NCBI GenBank assembly: GCA_965262455.1 | Contig: CBDHFH010000009.1 | Span: forward strand, 1 to 56,104 | Direction: 5' to 3' | Length of the DNA: 56,104 nucleotides | From: UBA1858 sp965262455 | Lineage (GTDB): Bacteria > Pseudomonadota > Gammaproteobacteria > UBA4575 | Shown: in pieces, positions 36,713 through 45,066 of the stretch | Layout: the number at the start of each line of letters is the position of its first letter | Numbering within the stretch: the stretch's first letter is position 1 | Made by a program: the position numbers and the translations under genes | The notes under the pieces: model-generated | Told to the model about the DNA's origin: nothing | Databases searched by the model: none | Seen by the model: the letters and a program-made list of their open reading frames with translations, nothing else

Positions 36713-37150
36713 TTAGGTACATTTCTCGTGCTTTGGGTGTTTTTCGCAGAAATGATCACGCGCCTTTTGCTTAGCTGCCAGGCATTGCTCGGAGTCTGGA
36801 TTGTCTTTACATATCTTATGTATCCGTGCCCGCACACATTTTTTTGACTCAGGATGTTTCTCACAATGTTGTTTCATACGCGCTTTGTATTGTTGGCACT
36901 GCTCCGACTCTGGATTATCTCGGCAGGCTTTCATTGCTTGCATTTTGCGGCAACGCATTGTGTCTGGATGTGCTTGACAAAATTCACGCGCCTGCGAACG
37001 CATTTGTTTGCACGCATCTGACTCGTGATTGTCTTTGCAGGCAGCACGCATATCTTTCCACTTAAACGCCTGGTCGGCATTTTCGCCTGCTTGCGTGTAA
37101 CTAGACGCTATTAGCATGCAACAAAAAATACTCATTGTTAATTTGATCAT
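36713..37150 (-). CDS. secreted protein with six CX8C repeats
   Basis: A 145-residue secreted protein; residues 1-21 form a signal peptide. The mature protein is built of six units of 18-21 residues, each starting with a CX8C pair: CKDNHESDAC, CQAHPDTMRC, CRDNPESEQC, CEKHPESKKC, CKDNPDSEQC, CEKHPKHEKC. The linkers are basic and rich in Lys, Arg and Gln. Twelve regularly placed Cys suggest six disulfides or metal binding in the periplasm or outside. No family is recognised with certainty. It has its own terminator. Confidence 0.75.
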   Translation of the reverse strand: MIKLTMSIFCCMLIASSYTQAGENADQAFKWKDMRAACKDNHESDACKQMRSQAREFCQAHPDTMRCRKMQAMKACRDNPESEQCQQYKARMKQHCEKHPESKKCVRARIHKICKDNPDSEQCLAAKQKARDHFCEKHPKHEKCT

Positions 37151-37258
37151 TCAATTACCTCCTATTGTGTTAATGGCTGACTTTAATAACGTGTATATGA
37201 AAATTTGGTTGACATGCATTATGCAAGTATTAAATGAGCCCCACTAACTATGCGATCC

Positions 37259-37272
37259 CTGACCTAGATCAA
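37259..37272. promoter_or_regulatory. candidate FNR/CRP-family site upstream of truncated haemoglobin
   Basis: CTGACCTAGATCAA matches the FNR-type consensus TTGAT-N4-ATCAA at 8 of 10 defined positions. It is centred 88 bases before the haemoglobin ATG. An FNR, ANR or NNR/DNR-like regulator of oxygen or NO response would fit, but no such regulator is in the window. Confidence 0.45.
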
Positions 37273-37353
37273 TCAGAAATTACTGAGGAGCGCTACAGTT
37301 CAGTCTACAAAAATACTAACAATCGCTATCAGGGCTAATTTAAGGAGCAATAC

Positions 37354-37722
37354 ATGGAACAGACGTTATTTGATCAAATTGGTGGGAAGAATGCTGTCGA
37401 ACTCGCATCAATCAAGCTGTACTACCACATACTTGAGGATGATCGGATTAATCACTTTTTTAAGGATATCGATATAAAAAAGCAGTCTATAAAAATGAAT
37501 GCTTTTTTAACTTATATTTTTGGCGGGCCTTCTTTGTATACGGGTCGCAACATGCGTAAATCACATAAATCAGTCGTCGAACGTGGTTTAAATGATTCCC
37601 ATGTCGATGCCATGCTAGAAAATGTTCACACTACATTGAATGAAATGGACATTTCACAAGATATACAAAAACAAGTACTGGCAAAATTAGAAAAACATCG
37701 CGACGATGTTTTATGCCGCTAA
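37354..37722 (+). CDS. glbN: group 1 truncated haemoglobin
   Basis: A 122-residue group 1 truncated globin, full length for the class. The features FDQIGG at the N-terminus, the B-helix Tyr pair in IKLYYHIL, INHFFKDID, FLTYIFGGPSLYTGRNM and the proximal histidine H71 in RKSHKSV match cyanobacterial GlbN. Such globins bind O2 and detoxify NO. AAGGAG lies 8 bases ahead of the ATG. An FNR-like site sits upstream. A terminator follows and overlaps the end of slyX. Confidence 0.93.
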   Translation: MEQTLFDQIGGKNAVELASIKLYYHILEDDRINHFFKDIDIKKQSIKMNAFLTYIFGGPSLYTGRNMRKSHKSVVERGLNDSHVDAMLENVHTTLNEMDISQDIQKQVLAKLEKHRDDVLCR

Positions 37723-37729
37723 GTTACCT

Positions 37730-37761
37730 CGCCACCATGTTTTAGTAATGTGGTGGCTTTT
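37730..37761 (+). terminator. terminator of the haemoglobin gene overlapping slyX
   Basis: GCCACCA (37731-37737) pairs with TGGTGGC (37751-37757), followed by TTTT. The 3' arm is coding sequence for the last residues of the convergent slyX gene, whose stop lies in the loop. Confidence 0.75.
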
Positions 37762-37948
37762 CATCTTGATCTGATATTCCGGCAAACATTCCCGCAGCGT
37801 CACGAAGACGTTCAGTTAAATCCCGGCATACTAACTCCAGTTGATCGATTTGTTTCTGCATTGACATAACCGTCACACCTAATTCCTGAATGGCATCTTC
37901 CTGATAGGCTACTTTTGTTTGCAGTTGCGTAATTACATCTTCAGTCAT
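37742..37948 (-). CDS. slyX: SlyX family coiled-coil protein
   Basis: A 68-residue SlyX protein: a coiled coil over residues 5-50 (ITQLQTKVAYQEDAIQELG … QMQKQIDQLE-type heptads) and the typical C-terminus ending DEKPPHY. Function is unclear in all species; in enterics it sits near slyD. Convergent with the haemoglobin gene. Its last codons serve as one arm of the terminator. Confidence 0.9.
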   Translation of the reverse strand: MTEDVITQLQTKVAYQEDAIQELGVTVMSMQKQIDQLELVCRDLTERLRDAAGMFAGISDQDEKPPHY

Positions 37949-38073
37949 AATCGCTCACTTTTATATATCGTCATTTCTAGACCAACGGCTACGAATTAAC
38001 CTCAATTTTCATTCTAATAGCTCGAATGATTTAGTACTATGTCCCCTGATTTTCATTCTGCGGAGAACCGAAT

Positions 38074-38670
38074 ATGGACTGGTCTATAATTATTTTCTTG
38101 GTGATTGTTGTGGCCCTCGTGCTGTTTATTATAGGCATCTACAACAAACTGGTCAGCTTGAAGAATCGTTTTCAAAATGCATTCGCCCAAATTGAAGTCC
38201 AGCTAAAGCGTCGTTATGACTTGATTCCTAATTTAGTGGAAACGGCCAAAGGTTATATCCAGCATGAACGTGAAACACTTGAAGCAGTCACCGCAGCACG
38301 TAATGCTGCTAACGCCATGCTGGAAGCTGCCAAAGCAAATCCCGGCAGCGCATCAGCGATGGCTGATTTAGCAGGCGCGGAATCAGCGTTAGCTTCGTCG
38401 CTAGGTAAATTTAATTTAGTAGTCGAAGCTTATCCGGATTTGAAAGCCAATCAAAATATGATGCAATTGTCTGAAGAACTTACCACGACAGAAAATAAAG
38501 TCGCCTTTTCACGCCAGGCTTATAATGACTCCGTCATGGCATATAACGAATATCGACAAAGCTTCCCACCAATAGCGTTTGCCAGTGCATTCGGTCATCC
38601 AGATGATGCTGAATTACTGGTGATGGAAGACAGTGCAGAAATACAAGCCGCGCCAAAAGTATCTTTCTAA
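38074..38670 (+). CDS. lemA: LemA family protein
   Basis: A 198-residue LemA family protein: one N-terminal transmembrane helix (about residues 4-23), then helical coils with the hallmark NAFAQIEVQLKRRYDLIPNLVETAKGY, and a C-terminal FPPIAFASAFG segment. The N-terminus is outside and the bulk is expected to be on the other face of the inner membrane. LemA genes are often paired with M48 peptidases, as here: the HtpX-like gene follows 69 bases after the stop. The pair probably acts in membrane protein quality control. Confidence 0.95.
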   Translation: MDWSIIIFLVIVVALVLFIIGIYNKLVSLKNRFQNAFAQIEVQLKRRYDLIPNLVETAKGYIQHERETLEAVTAARNAANAMLEAAKANPGSASAMADLAGAESALASSLGKFNLVVEAYPDLKANQNMMQLSEELTTTENKVAFSRQAYNDSVMAYNEYRQSFPPIAFASAFGHPDDAELLVMEDSAEIQAAPKVSF

Positions 38671-38739
38671 CTCATTTCAGAGGCGACAGATATTTGCACT
38701 AAGCGTGTAATCTAGTTCAACAAACAACTTGTTCAAGCA

Positions 38740-40617
38740 ATGAATTTTTTTGAACAGCAAGACCGTGCGCGAAAATATACCTGGCTGCTGATTGGATTAT
38801 TTTCAGCAGCCGTACTGTGTATTATTGCCCTGACAGTCGCACTGATAGCTGCTACTTTTTGGGGCTTTGGACAATCTACTGCTATGGGTGCAGGTAATTA
38901 TCTGCAACACATCGAAATCAACACTTTATTAAAAACTGCCGCAGCCGTGATCGCGGTCATCGGCTGTGTAATTATTTTCAAACGTCTACAGATGTCGCGT
39001 GGAGGACACAGCGTCGCTGAAATGCTCGGCGGCCGCCCCATCGATAGAGACACTAACGATGCCAACGAGCAACAGTTACTCAATGTCGTTGAAGAAATGG
39101 CACTTGCGGCTGGCTTACCCGTTCCTCCTGTGTATGTATTGAATGAAACGACAATTAATGCCTTTGCTGCAGGCTATGACGAAAGCGATGCCGTCATCGG
39201 TGTCACCCGCGGGAGCTTAGAGCGTTTATCACGCGAACAAATCCAAGGAATTGTTGGTCATGAATTTAGCCATGTACTGCATGGCGATATGCGTTTAAAT
39301 TTAAACTTGATTACCATTCTCGCCGGCATCATTTTTATAAGTAAAGCAGGCCGATTAGCCCTGCATAGCACGTCACGCTCACGCTCAAACAATCGCGGCG
39401 GACTTCCAGTACTCGGCATTGGTGTTGGCTTGCTCGTGATAGGTTCAATTGGCACTTTGTTTGGCTCATTGATTAAATCAGCTGTGAGTCGGCAACGCGA
39501 GTATTTAGCCGATGCTTCTGCCGTGCAATACACTCGTAATCCAGAGGGTATCGCCGGCGCATTAAAAGTGATTGGCTCTGGAGTTGGATCAAGTATGAGT
39601 TCGCCTAATGCCAATGAATGCAGTCATATGTTTTTTGGAGATGCTATCTTTATGCGTGCCTTTTCTTTATTTGCTACGCATCCGCCTTTAGACGACCGCA
39701 TACTCCGCATCGATCCACGCTGGGATGGCAGCTATCTCACCGGCAAATCTATTCAAGAAACACCACCCTCCTCTACTGCAACAGCAAAAAGTAAAATTGA
39801 GGGCTTAGGTGATTTATTAAAAACCACAGGTTTTCTTGATCCAGTAATGGTAGCGATTGCAGCAATACTGGTCGAGTCACTGCCTAAATCAATTAATAAT
39901 GCAACACATAACCCAGGCAGTGCGTATGCCTTGATGCTTGCTTTACGTTTAGACAAAAGTGAAGACATTAAGCAAACACAACTCTCTTTTATTCAAGATC
40001 AACCCTTACTCGTCGCAGATGTACTACGCTATGCGCAAGATGCAGATAAGTTATCGCAAAAAGACATTTTGCCTTTAATAGAAATGTCAATTCCCGCATT
40101 AAAACGTTTGTCAGAATCTCAATATAAAAACTTCAAACAACATTTAACGCAGTTCATATTTGCTGATAAACAGTCGCACTTACAGGAGTGGTTACAGTTT
40201 CGCTTGTTAAGCCATTACCTAGACTCGCATTTTAATGTTGGTAATAGTAAACGTCTATCACGCAATTATCATTCATTCTCACAAATTAAATTAGAAATAA
40301 CCTGCGTGATGTCACTGTTAGCAAGTGAGTCGCATGAAGAAGAGACTTTAAAAGATAGCGCCTTTCAACACGGCATTAAGCAGTTGAACATTAGCGATGC
40401 CCAACGCGTGCTTGATAACGAATTAGAATTTCATGATGTAAATAAAGCCATTGAAAAAATTGACTACCTGGTGCCATTGCTTAAAGATCAATTCTTGAAT
40501 GCCTGTGCAGCATGCATTGAACATGATAATAATGTGACGCCTACAGAGTGGGGCTTACTTCGCGTAGTAGCAGCATGCATTGGTTGCCCGATGCCGATTG
40601 TTAATTTACCAGACTAA
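38740..40617 (+). CDS. HtpX-like M48 metallopeptidase with long C-terminal region
   Basis: A 625-residue M48 peptidase. Two transmembrane helices (about 14-38 and 64-82) precede the catalytic domain with zinc ligands H174 and H178 in HEFSH and a Glu in REYLADASAV. A further hydrophobic pair lies around residues 185-245. Residues beyond about 340 form a helical extension of about 280 residues not seen in HtpX, rich in Leu and acidic residues, with a hydrophobic segment near 375-385. Downstream of lemA in the same direction, as in many proteobacteria. Substrates unknown. Confidence 0.92.
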   Translation: MNFFEQQDRARKYTWLLIGLFSAAVLCIIALTVALIAATFWGFGQSTAMGAGNYLQHIEINTLLKTAAAVIAVIGCVIIFKRLQMSRGGHSVAEMLGGRPIDRDTNDANEQQLLNVVEEMALAAGLPVPPVYVLNETTINAFAAGYDESDAVIGVTRGSLERLSREQIQGIVGHEFSHVLHGDMRLNLNLITILAGIIFISKAGRLALHSTSRSRSNNRGGLPVLGIGVGLLVIGSIGTLFGSLIKSAVSRQREYLADASAVQYTRNPEGIAGALKVIGSGVGSSMSSPNANECSHMFFGDAIFMRAFSLFATHPPLDDRILRIDPRWDGSYLTGKSIQETPPSSTATAKSKIEGLGDLLKTTGFLDPVMVAIAAILVESLPKSINNATHNPGSAYALMLALRLDKSEDIKQTQLSFIQDQPLLVADVLRYAQDADKLSQKDILPLIEMSIPALKRLSESQYKNFKQHLTQFIFADKQSHLQEWLQFRLLSHYLDSHFNVGNSKRLSRNYHSFSQIKLEITCVMSLLASESHEEETLKDSAFQHGIKQLNISDAQRVLDNELEFHDVNKAIEKIDYLVPLLKDQFLNACAACIEHDNNVTPTEWGLLRVVAACIGCPMPIVNLPD

Positions 40618-40624
40618 CTAAGCC

Positions 40625-40795
40625 TTATTGATACTTTCTTATTGAGCGATAAAATTGCTCTTCTGAAATCTCGCCTCTGTCATAATACAGACGAAACAAT
40701 TGCTTGGCTCTTAAATCATTATCTACGATTCTTTTAAGAAATTTACGCATCAGTAGTGATCTGTTTACTTCAATGTCAACATTCTCTAGCGCCAT
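40625..40795 (-). CDS. small charged protein, 56 residues
   Basis: A 56-codon open frame hidden behind the M48 gene. The start ATG at 40795 is forced, because a stop lies two codons upstream. The product is helical and highly charged (MRKFLKRIVDNDLRAKQLF, YYDRGEISEEQFYRSIRKYQ), not the composition of random AT-rich DNA. The ribosome-binding site is weak (GGA 8 bases ahead). It reads convergent to the M48 gene. No family recognised; a small DNA- or RNA-associated protein is conceivable. Confidence 0.5.
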   Translation of the reverse strand: MALENVDIEVNRSLLMRKFLKRIVDNDLRAKQLFRLYYDRGEISEEQFYRSIRKYQ

Positions 40796-40935
40796 CCCTC
40801 AATTCCATTTGAGCTGTTCGAGATTTTACATTAGCGCATGCGTTTTACCAGGTTAATACATCAATCACGCCAAAGGAATCGAAATACCGACCAAAATGCT
40901 TGTATACTCATGTCACTGAATGAATTGAGCGCAAC

Positions 40936-41295
40936 ATGAAGAAATTACTTCTTTCCTTACTTATGTTTGCAGTGATTCTATTTGCCACAGATAGAGTCAT
41001 TGCACATTTGTACCTACCTAAAGAAGGCTCCCAAGATGTTGTTATATATTCCACTTCCTGGTGTCCTTACTGTAAGACGCTGCGCATCACATTAAATAAT
41101 TATCAAATCCCCTTCACCGAACATGACACAGAAAAATCAATTCAAGGTATATTAGGTTTCTGGGCACTACGTGGAAGAGCAGTACCAATTTCAGTCATCG
41201 GCGAACAAGTTATCTATGGTTATGATGGTCAAATTATTACTGAAGCGTTAGTTAGCGCGGGATATGAAATTCCCGTCGAATGGCCCAACGAGTAA
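40936..41295 (+). CDS. membrane-anchored glutaredoxin
   Basis: A 119-residue glutaredoxin with an N-terminal signal anchor (residues 1-22, MKKLLLSLLMFAVILFATDR). The dithiol active site C43-P-Y-C46 is in YSTSWCPYCKTLR, and AVPISVIG is the cis-proline loop that contacts the substrate. The last 15 residues form a normal C-terminal helix. It would reduce disulfides or mixed disulfides with glutathione. The hydrophobic N-terminus places it at the membrane, probably facing the periplasm. It is monocistronic, 110 bases ahead of the YjgR gene. Confidence 0.88.
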   Translation: MKKLLLSLLMFAVILFATDRVIAHLYLPKEGSQDVVIYSTSWCPYCKTLRITLNNYQIPFTEHDTEKSIQGILGFWALRGRAVPISVIGEQVIYGYDGQIITEALVSAGYEIPVEWPNE

Positions 41296-41405
41296 GCATA
41301 ATTTATTTTCTACAGGAAACTCTATTTAACGTTTGCAATCTCCGCTATAAACAAAATATTATTTCTATCGTTCTTACGATTAACGTGTAACTTAAGGAGC
41401 AAGGC

Positions 41406-42887
41406 TTGGCAAAAGCAGAAAATTATCTTTGTGTTGGCATGGGCGAAACACCACAACACATCCGTCTTAACCGTGCAAATCGTCATGGGCTAATCGCTGG
41501 CGCAACAGGGACAGGTAAAACTGTAACTTTACAAATCCTGGCTGAGGGCTTTTCCAATGCAGGTGTGCCGGTATTCGCCGCCGATGTAAAAGGTGACCTT
41601 AGCGGCATCAGTCAAATTGGTAAAGAGAACCCTAAAATGATTCAACGCGCCGCAGAAACCGGTCCAAAAGATTATGCGTTTCGCGGTTATCCCACAGTGT
41701 TCTGGGATTTATTTGGCAAGAAAGGTCATCCTATCCGCACTACCGTATCAGAGATGGGCCCTTTACTTTTGTCTCAATTACTGGAACTGAATGACACCCA
41801 AGAAGGCGTGCTAAATATTGCATTTATAGTCGCCGATGATGAAGGAATGTTATTGCTGGATCTAAAAGATTTACGCGCGATATTAAATTTTATTGGCGAG
41901 AATTCTTCTACTATAAGCACTCAATACGGCAATGTTAGCAAAGCATCTGTAGGTGCAATCCAGCGACGCCTGTTGGTCCTGCAACAAGAAGGAGCAAAAA
42001 AATTCTTCGGTGAGCCAGCTTTAGAGCTTAATGACTTCATGCGCTGCAATGACGCAGGGCAAGGCTATATCAATATATTATCTGCACAAACGTTAATGCA
42101 GAACCCAAAGCTTTACTCAACATTTTTGCTATGGCTTTTATCTGAGTTATTCGAGGAGCTGCCTGAAGTGGGTGATCCTGACAAACCTAAGTTAGTATTC
42201 TTTTTTGATGAAGCACATCTATTGTTCCAAGACGCGCCAAAACCTCTAATTAAGAAAGTAGAGCAAGTCGTTCGCTTAATTCGCTCTAAAGGCGTGGGCG
42301 TGTATTTTGTCACGCAAAACCCCATAGATGTCCCAGAATCAATTTTGGGTCAACTAGGCAATCGCGTCCAACATGCCCTGCGCGCATTTACGCCAAAAGA
42401 CCAAAAAGCGGTTAAAGCGGCGGCCCAAACTTTCCGCAGCAATCCAAATTTGGATGTTAAACAAGTCATCACCGAACTTGGGGTAGGCAAAGCGCTTGTC
42501 TCGGTGCTAGACGAAAAAGGCGCACCGACAATAGTAGAGAAAACCAAGATTCGCCCTCCCGAGTCACGTATGGGACCGGCGAAAGTAGCTGAACGCAATG
42601 AGGTGATTAGTTTAAGCCCTGTATCAGGCAAATATGATGAAGCGGTTGATCGTAAAAGTGCTTTTGAATTACTGACTATACGTGCAGAAAAAACGGCAGC
42701 GGCAGAACAAGCCGCGGATAAAGAACGTCGTTATAAAAAGCCTGCCACCAAAAAACGTAAAACGCGTCGCACTAGCAGTCGCTCTACGACTAATACTGTC
42801 ATTAGAAGTGTGACTAAAATCGTTACATCTCGAGCAGGCCAACAATTAGTACGTGGTATTTTAGGCTCACTATTCAAAGGGAGATAA
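41406..42887 (+). CDS. yjgR: HerA-like ATPase, YjgR (DUF853) family
   Basis: A 493-residue ATPase of the HerA/FtsK class. Walker A is GATGTGKT (residues 32-39), just before VTLQILAEGF, and Walker B is FFFDEAHLLF with D268 and E269. It closely follows E. coli YjgR, including KGDLSGISQIG. The C-terminus is basic (KKPATKKRKTRR…) with a final amphipathic LVRGILGSLFKGR. TTG is the start, with AAGGAG 8 bases ahead. A 149-residue gene follows three bases after the stop. The family role in DNA processing is not settled. Confidence 0.93.
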   Translation: MAKAENYLCVGMGETPQHIRLNRANRHGLIAGATGTGKTVTLQILAEGFSNAGVPVFAADVKGDLSGISQIGKENPKMIQRAAETGPKDYAFRGYPTVFWDLFGKKGHPIRTTVSEMGPLLLSQLLELNDTQEGVLNIAFIVADDEGMLLLDLKDLRAILNFIGENSSTISTQYGNVSKASVGAIQRRLLVLQQEGAKKFFGEPALELNDFMRCNDAGQGYINILSAQTLMQNPKLYSTFLLWLLSELFEELPEVGDPDKPKLVFFFDEAHLLFQDAPKPLIKKVEQVVRLIRSKGVGVYFVTQNPIDVPESILGQLGNRVQHALRAFTPKDQKAVKAAAQTFRSNPNLDVKQVITELGVGKALVSVLDEKGAPTIVEKTKIRPPESRMGPAKVAERNEVISLSPVSGKYDEAVDRKSAFELLTIRAEKTAAAEQAADKERRYKKPATKKRKTRRTSSRSTTNTVIRSVTKIVTSRAGQQLVRGILGSLFKGR

Positions 42888-42890
42888 TTG

Positions 42891-43337
42891 ATGGACAAAG
42901 AAATGGAAGACACATTGAAAAAGATCATTGCCTCCAACCCCGGTGCACTTGACCTTAGTTCTTTGCGTTACCCAAGACCGACCAATAATAGTGCACAGCA
43001 GATCATGGAAAGTGCCCAAGAAAATTCATATCAATCAGCACGTGCGTTGTTGCAACGCTTATCTGAGACGGTTATGGACTGGCGAAAACAATTAGGTGAC
43101 GATGTTCAACCCGCCATCCTCGCAGTCATGAATGGCGGCATACAAATTGATGTTGAACGTATGGCGCAAGAAAGTTTTCATGGCATACGAATTGAAGGGT
43201 TACTCAATGGCAATCCTTGCATGCTGCTCTCCCATCAATCCAGCGTACAATTGTTATGCTTTGTACAAAAAATAGAAAAAGAGAAACCCCGTAGAAAAAT
43301 CGGATTTATTATCGACGGCGTGGAAACTGAAGCATGA
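42891..43337 (+). CDS. conserved-looking protein in the yjgR operon
   Basis: A 148-residue soluble protein not recognised. It begins three bases after the yjgR stop (ATG at 42891; a TTG directly before it is also in frame), so it is very likely co-transcribed. The sequence includes a Pro/Asn-rich stretch (SSLRYPRPTNNSAQQIM), a helical middle (SARALLQRLSETVMDWRKQL) and a mixed alpha/beta C-terminus with IKIEGLLNGNP-like and IGFIIDGVE segments. No catalytic motif. A role tied to the HerA-like ATPase is inferred only from position. Confidence 0.7.
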   Translation: MDKEMEDTLKKIIASNPGALDLSSLRYPRPTNNSAQQIMESAQENSYQSARALLQRLSETVMDWRKQLGDDVQPAILAVMNGGIQIDVERMAQESFHGIRIEGLLNGNPCMLLSHQSSVQLLCFVQKIEKEKPRRKIGFIIDGVETEA

Positions 43338-43599
43338 CATAAACCCAAATGTATTATTTCATAACCATACTATAATTATGATATGCATCTTTTAACATAT
43401 ATCAACAATAATACTTCACATTATTGACTATAATCACATGATCTCCTAAACAATCATTGTTAATTAACTACTATATTTACAACAAAATTTATACAAATAC
43501 AGTGATTTACGCTTTATGTTAAATAATTGTGAATTATTTATAGTTTGACATTTCAATTATCTTGCATACAATACTACCTTCACTACTTAATATCATTTT

Positions 43600-43698
43600 A
43601 TGCATAAAGAAATGGCTGACTTCTTTCTCTCATGGGTATTACCCATCGTTCTATTTATCGCCTTCTCAATCTGGGCAAACGAGAAACTATTTAAATAA
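43600..43698 (+). CDS. possible 32-residue membrane peptide
   Basis: MHKEMADFF followed by a hydrophobic helix LSWVLPIVLFIAFSIWA and a short charged tail NEKLFK. The composition is that of a single-pass membrane peptide, and FLSWVLP resembles the N-terminal helix of FtsH-like proteins. No Shine-Dalgarno is visible, so support is moderate. It lies between the yjgR operon and the convergent HlyD gene, in a 370-base gap that is otherwise empty. Confidence 0.4.
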   Translation: MHKEMADFFLSWVLPIVLFIAFSIWANEKLFK

Positions 43699-43709
43699 CA
43701 TCTTTTCTG

Positions 43710-45065
43710 TTATCTCTCTTGGAAAGCATTTTGAAATCCTCGATACACAGGCTTCAATAAATAATCTAACACTGTTTTTTCGCCAGTACGAATATCAGCC
43801 GTCACTGTCATTCCAGGGATTAGCTTATATTTTTCTGGTTTCGCACCGAGGTATTTTTTCGCCAGTGTAATCTGAGCCTTGTAGTAAGGCTGATTCTCTT
43901 CGTCCAGATACGTTGAAGGGCTAATACGATTAACGGTACCTTCAATAACACCAAATCTCTGCGGATCATAGCTACCCACTCTTATCACAGCCTCTTGACC
44001 AATATGCACATGCCCGATGTCTTGTGTTGAGACCTTAGACTCTACTATTAATTCTTTATCCACTGGCACCACTTCCAACAATACCTGGCTTGGCTCAATG
44101 ACCGCACGAATAGTATTCACGCTGAGGTTGCTGACATAACCCGACACGGGCGCACGAATATTTAGGCGATCGACACGATCGCCAAATTTAATTAGCTGTT
44201 CTTTTAACTCAGCAATTTCCGCTGTCACTGAACCAGTTTCTAATTTAATTTGTTCAATGAATTTATTCTCAATTTCAACAATGTTACTTTCAGCTTCAGA
44301 TATGGCGCTTTTTGTCACTGCAATATTGGCATTACTTTGAATAAAGTCGGTACGTATCTCAGCTAACTCTGCCTGGCGATCTAATAAATCAGTTTTTGAA
44401 ACCACACCTTTCTTAACCAACCCAGCTCTTATCTTTACTTGTTCTTGAACTACTTTAAGCTCTTGCTTAAGTGCTTCAACTTTAGCCAAATCCCGTTGTA
44501 ATTCTTGCTTACGTTGCTTAACTTTGGTCTGCATCGTTTTTAATTGCGCTTGATGACTCTTCAATTGGGCTTGATAAGTTTCATACTCAATCAGAGCAAG
44601 ATCAGGGTATTCATCAGCGTAACCATCAAACACGGGTGTTTCTTGTTTTAACAATGCATGTAAGCGTACCTGCTTGAGCACTAACGCCGAACTACGACTC
44701 TTTAATTGATCGTAATCTGATTCCACAGCAATCGGCGATACCTCCAGTAGCACATCGCCCTTAGTGACTAGCTGGCCCTCGCGTACGAGAATGTCTTCAA
44801 CAATGCCACCCTCAAAATGCTGCACTATATGATTATTACCATGCGGCACCACCTTTCCTTCTGAAATCGCGACTTCATTAACTGGCGTAATGTAAGTCCA
44901 GATAATAAAAGCCAGCACCAATACCACAGTAGCAACAATACCAATACTCACCACACCAGGTGCGTCTGATTCTTCCAGCTGAATTGTCTGAGCAATATAT
45001 CTTGCACGTGCACGCGGCAATTCTGCCTTGTTCATATTTTTGTTTACTGAACTTTCATTTTCCAT
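43710..45065 (-). CDS. HlyD family type I secretion adaptor
   Basis: About 451 residues. The start at 45065 has GGAG ahead; the frame can be extended to 45113 but would overlap the ABC gene. One transmembrane helix lies near residues 40-62 (VSIGIVATVVLVLAFIIWTY), then lipoyl halves around a long coiled coil (about 125-300, …QLKTMQTKVKQRKQELQ…), and the C-terminal VPVDKELIVESKVSTQDIGHVHIGQ segment typical of HlyD/LapC. It bridges the ABC exporters to an outer membrane channel. Last gene of the secretion operon, one base after the 726-residue-frame exporter gene. Confidence 0.94.
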   Translation of the reverse strand: MENESSVNKNMNKAELPRARARYIAQTIQLEESDAPGVVSIGIVATVVLVLAFIIWTYITPVNEVAISEGKVVPHGNNHIVQHFEGGIVEDILVREGQLVTKGDVLLEVSPIAVESDYDQLKSRSSALVLKQVRLHALLKQETPVFDGYADEYPDLALIEYETYQAQLKSHQAQLKTMQTKVKQRKQELQRDLAKVEALKQELKVVQEQVKIRAGLVKKGVVSKTDLLDRQAELAEIRTDFIQSNANIAVTKSAISEAESNIVEIENKFIEQIKLETGSVTAEIAELKEQLIKFGDRVDRLNIRAPVSGYVSNLSVNTIRAVIEPSQVLLEVVPVDKELIVESKVSTQDIGHVHIGQEAVIRVGSYDPQRFGVIEGTVNRISPSTYLDEENQPYYKAQITLAKKYLGAKPEKYKLIPGMTVTADIRTGEKTVLDYLLKPVYRGFQNAFQER

Positions 45066-45066
45066 G

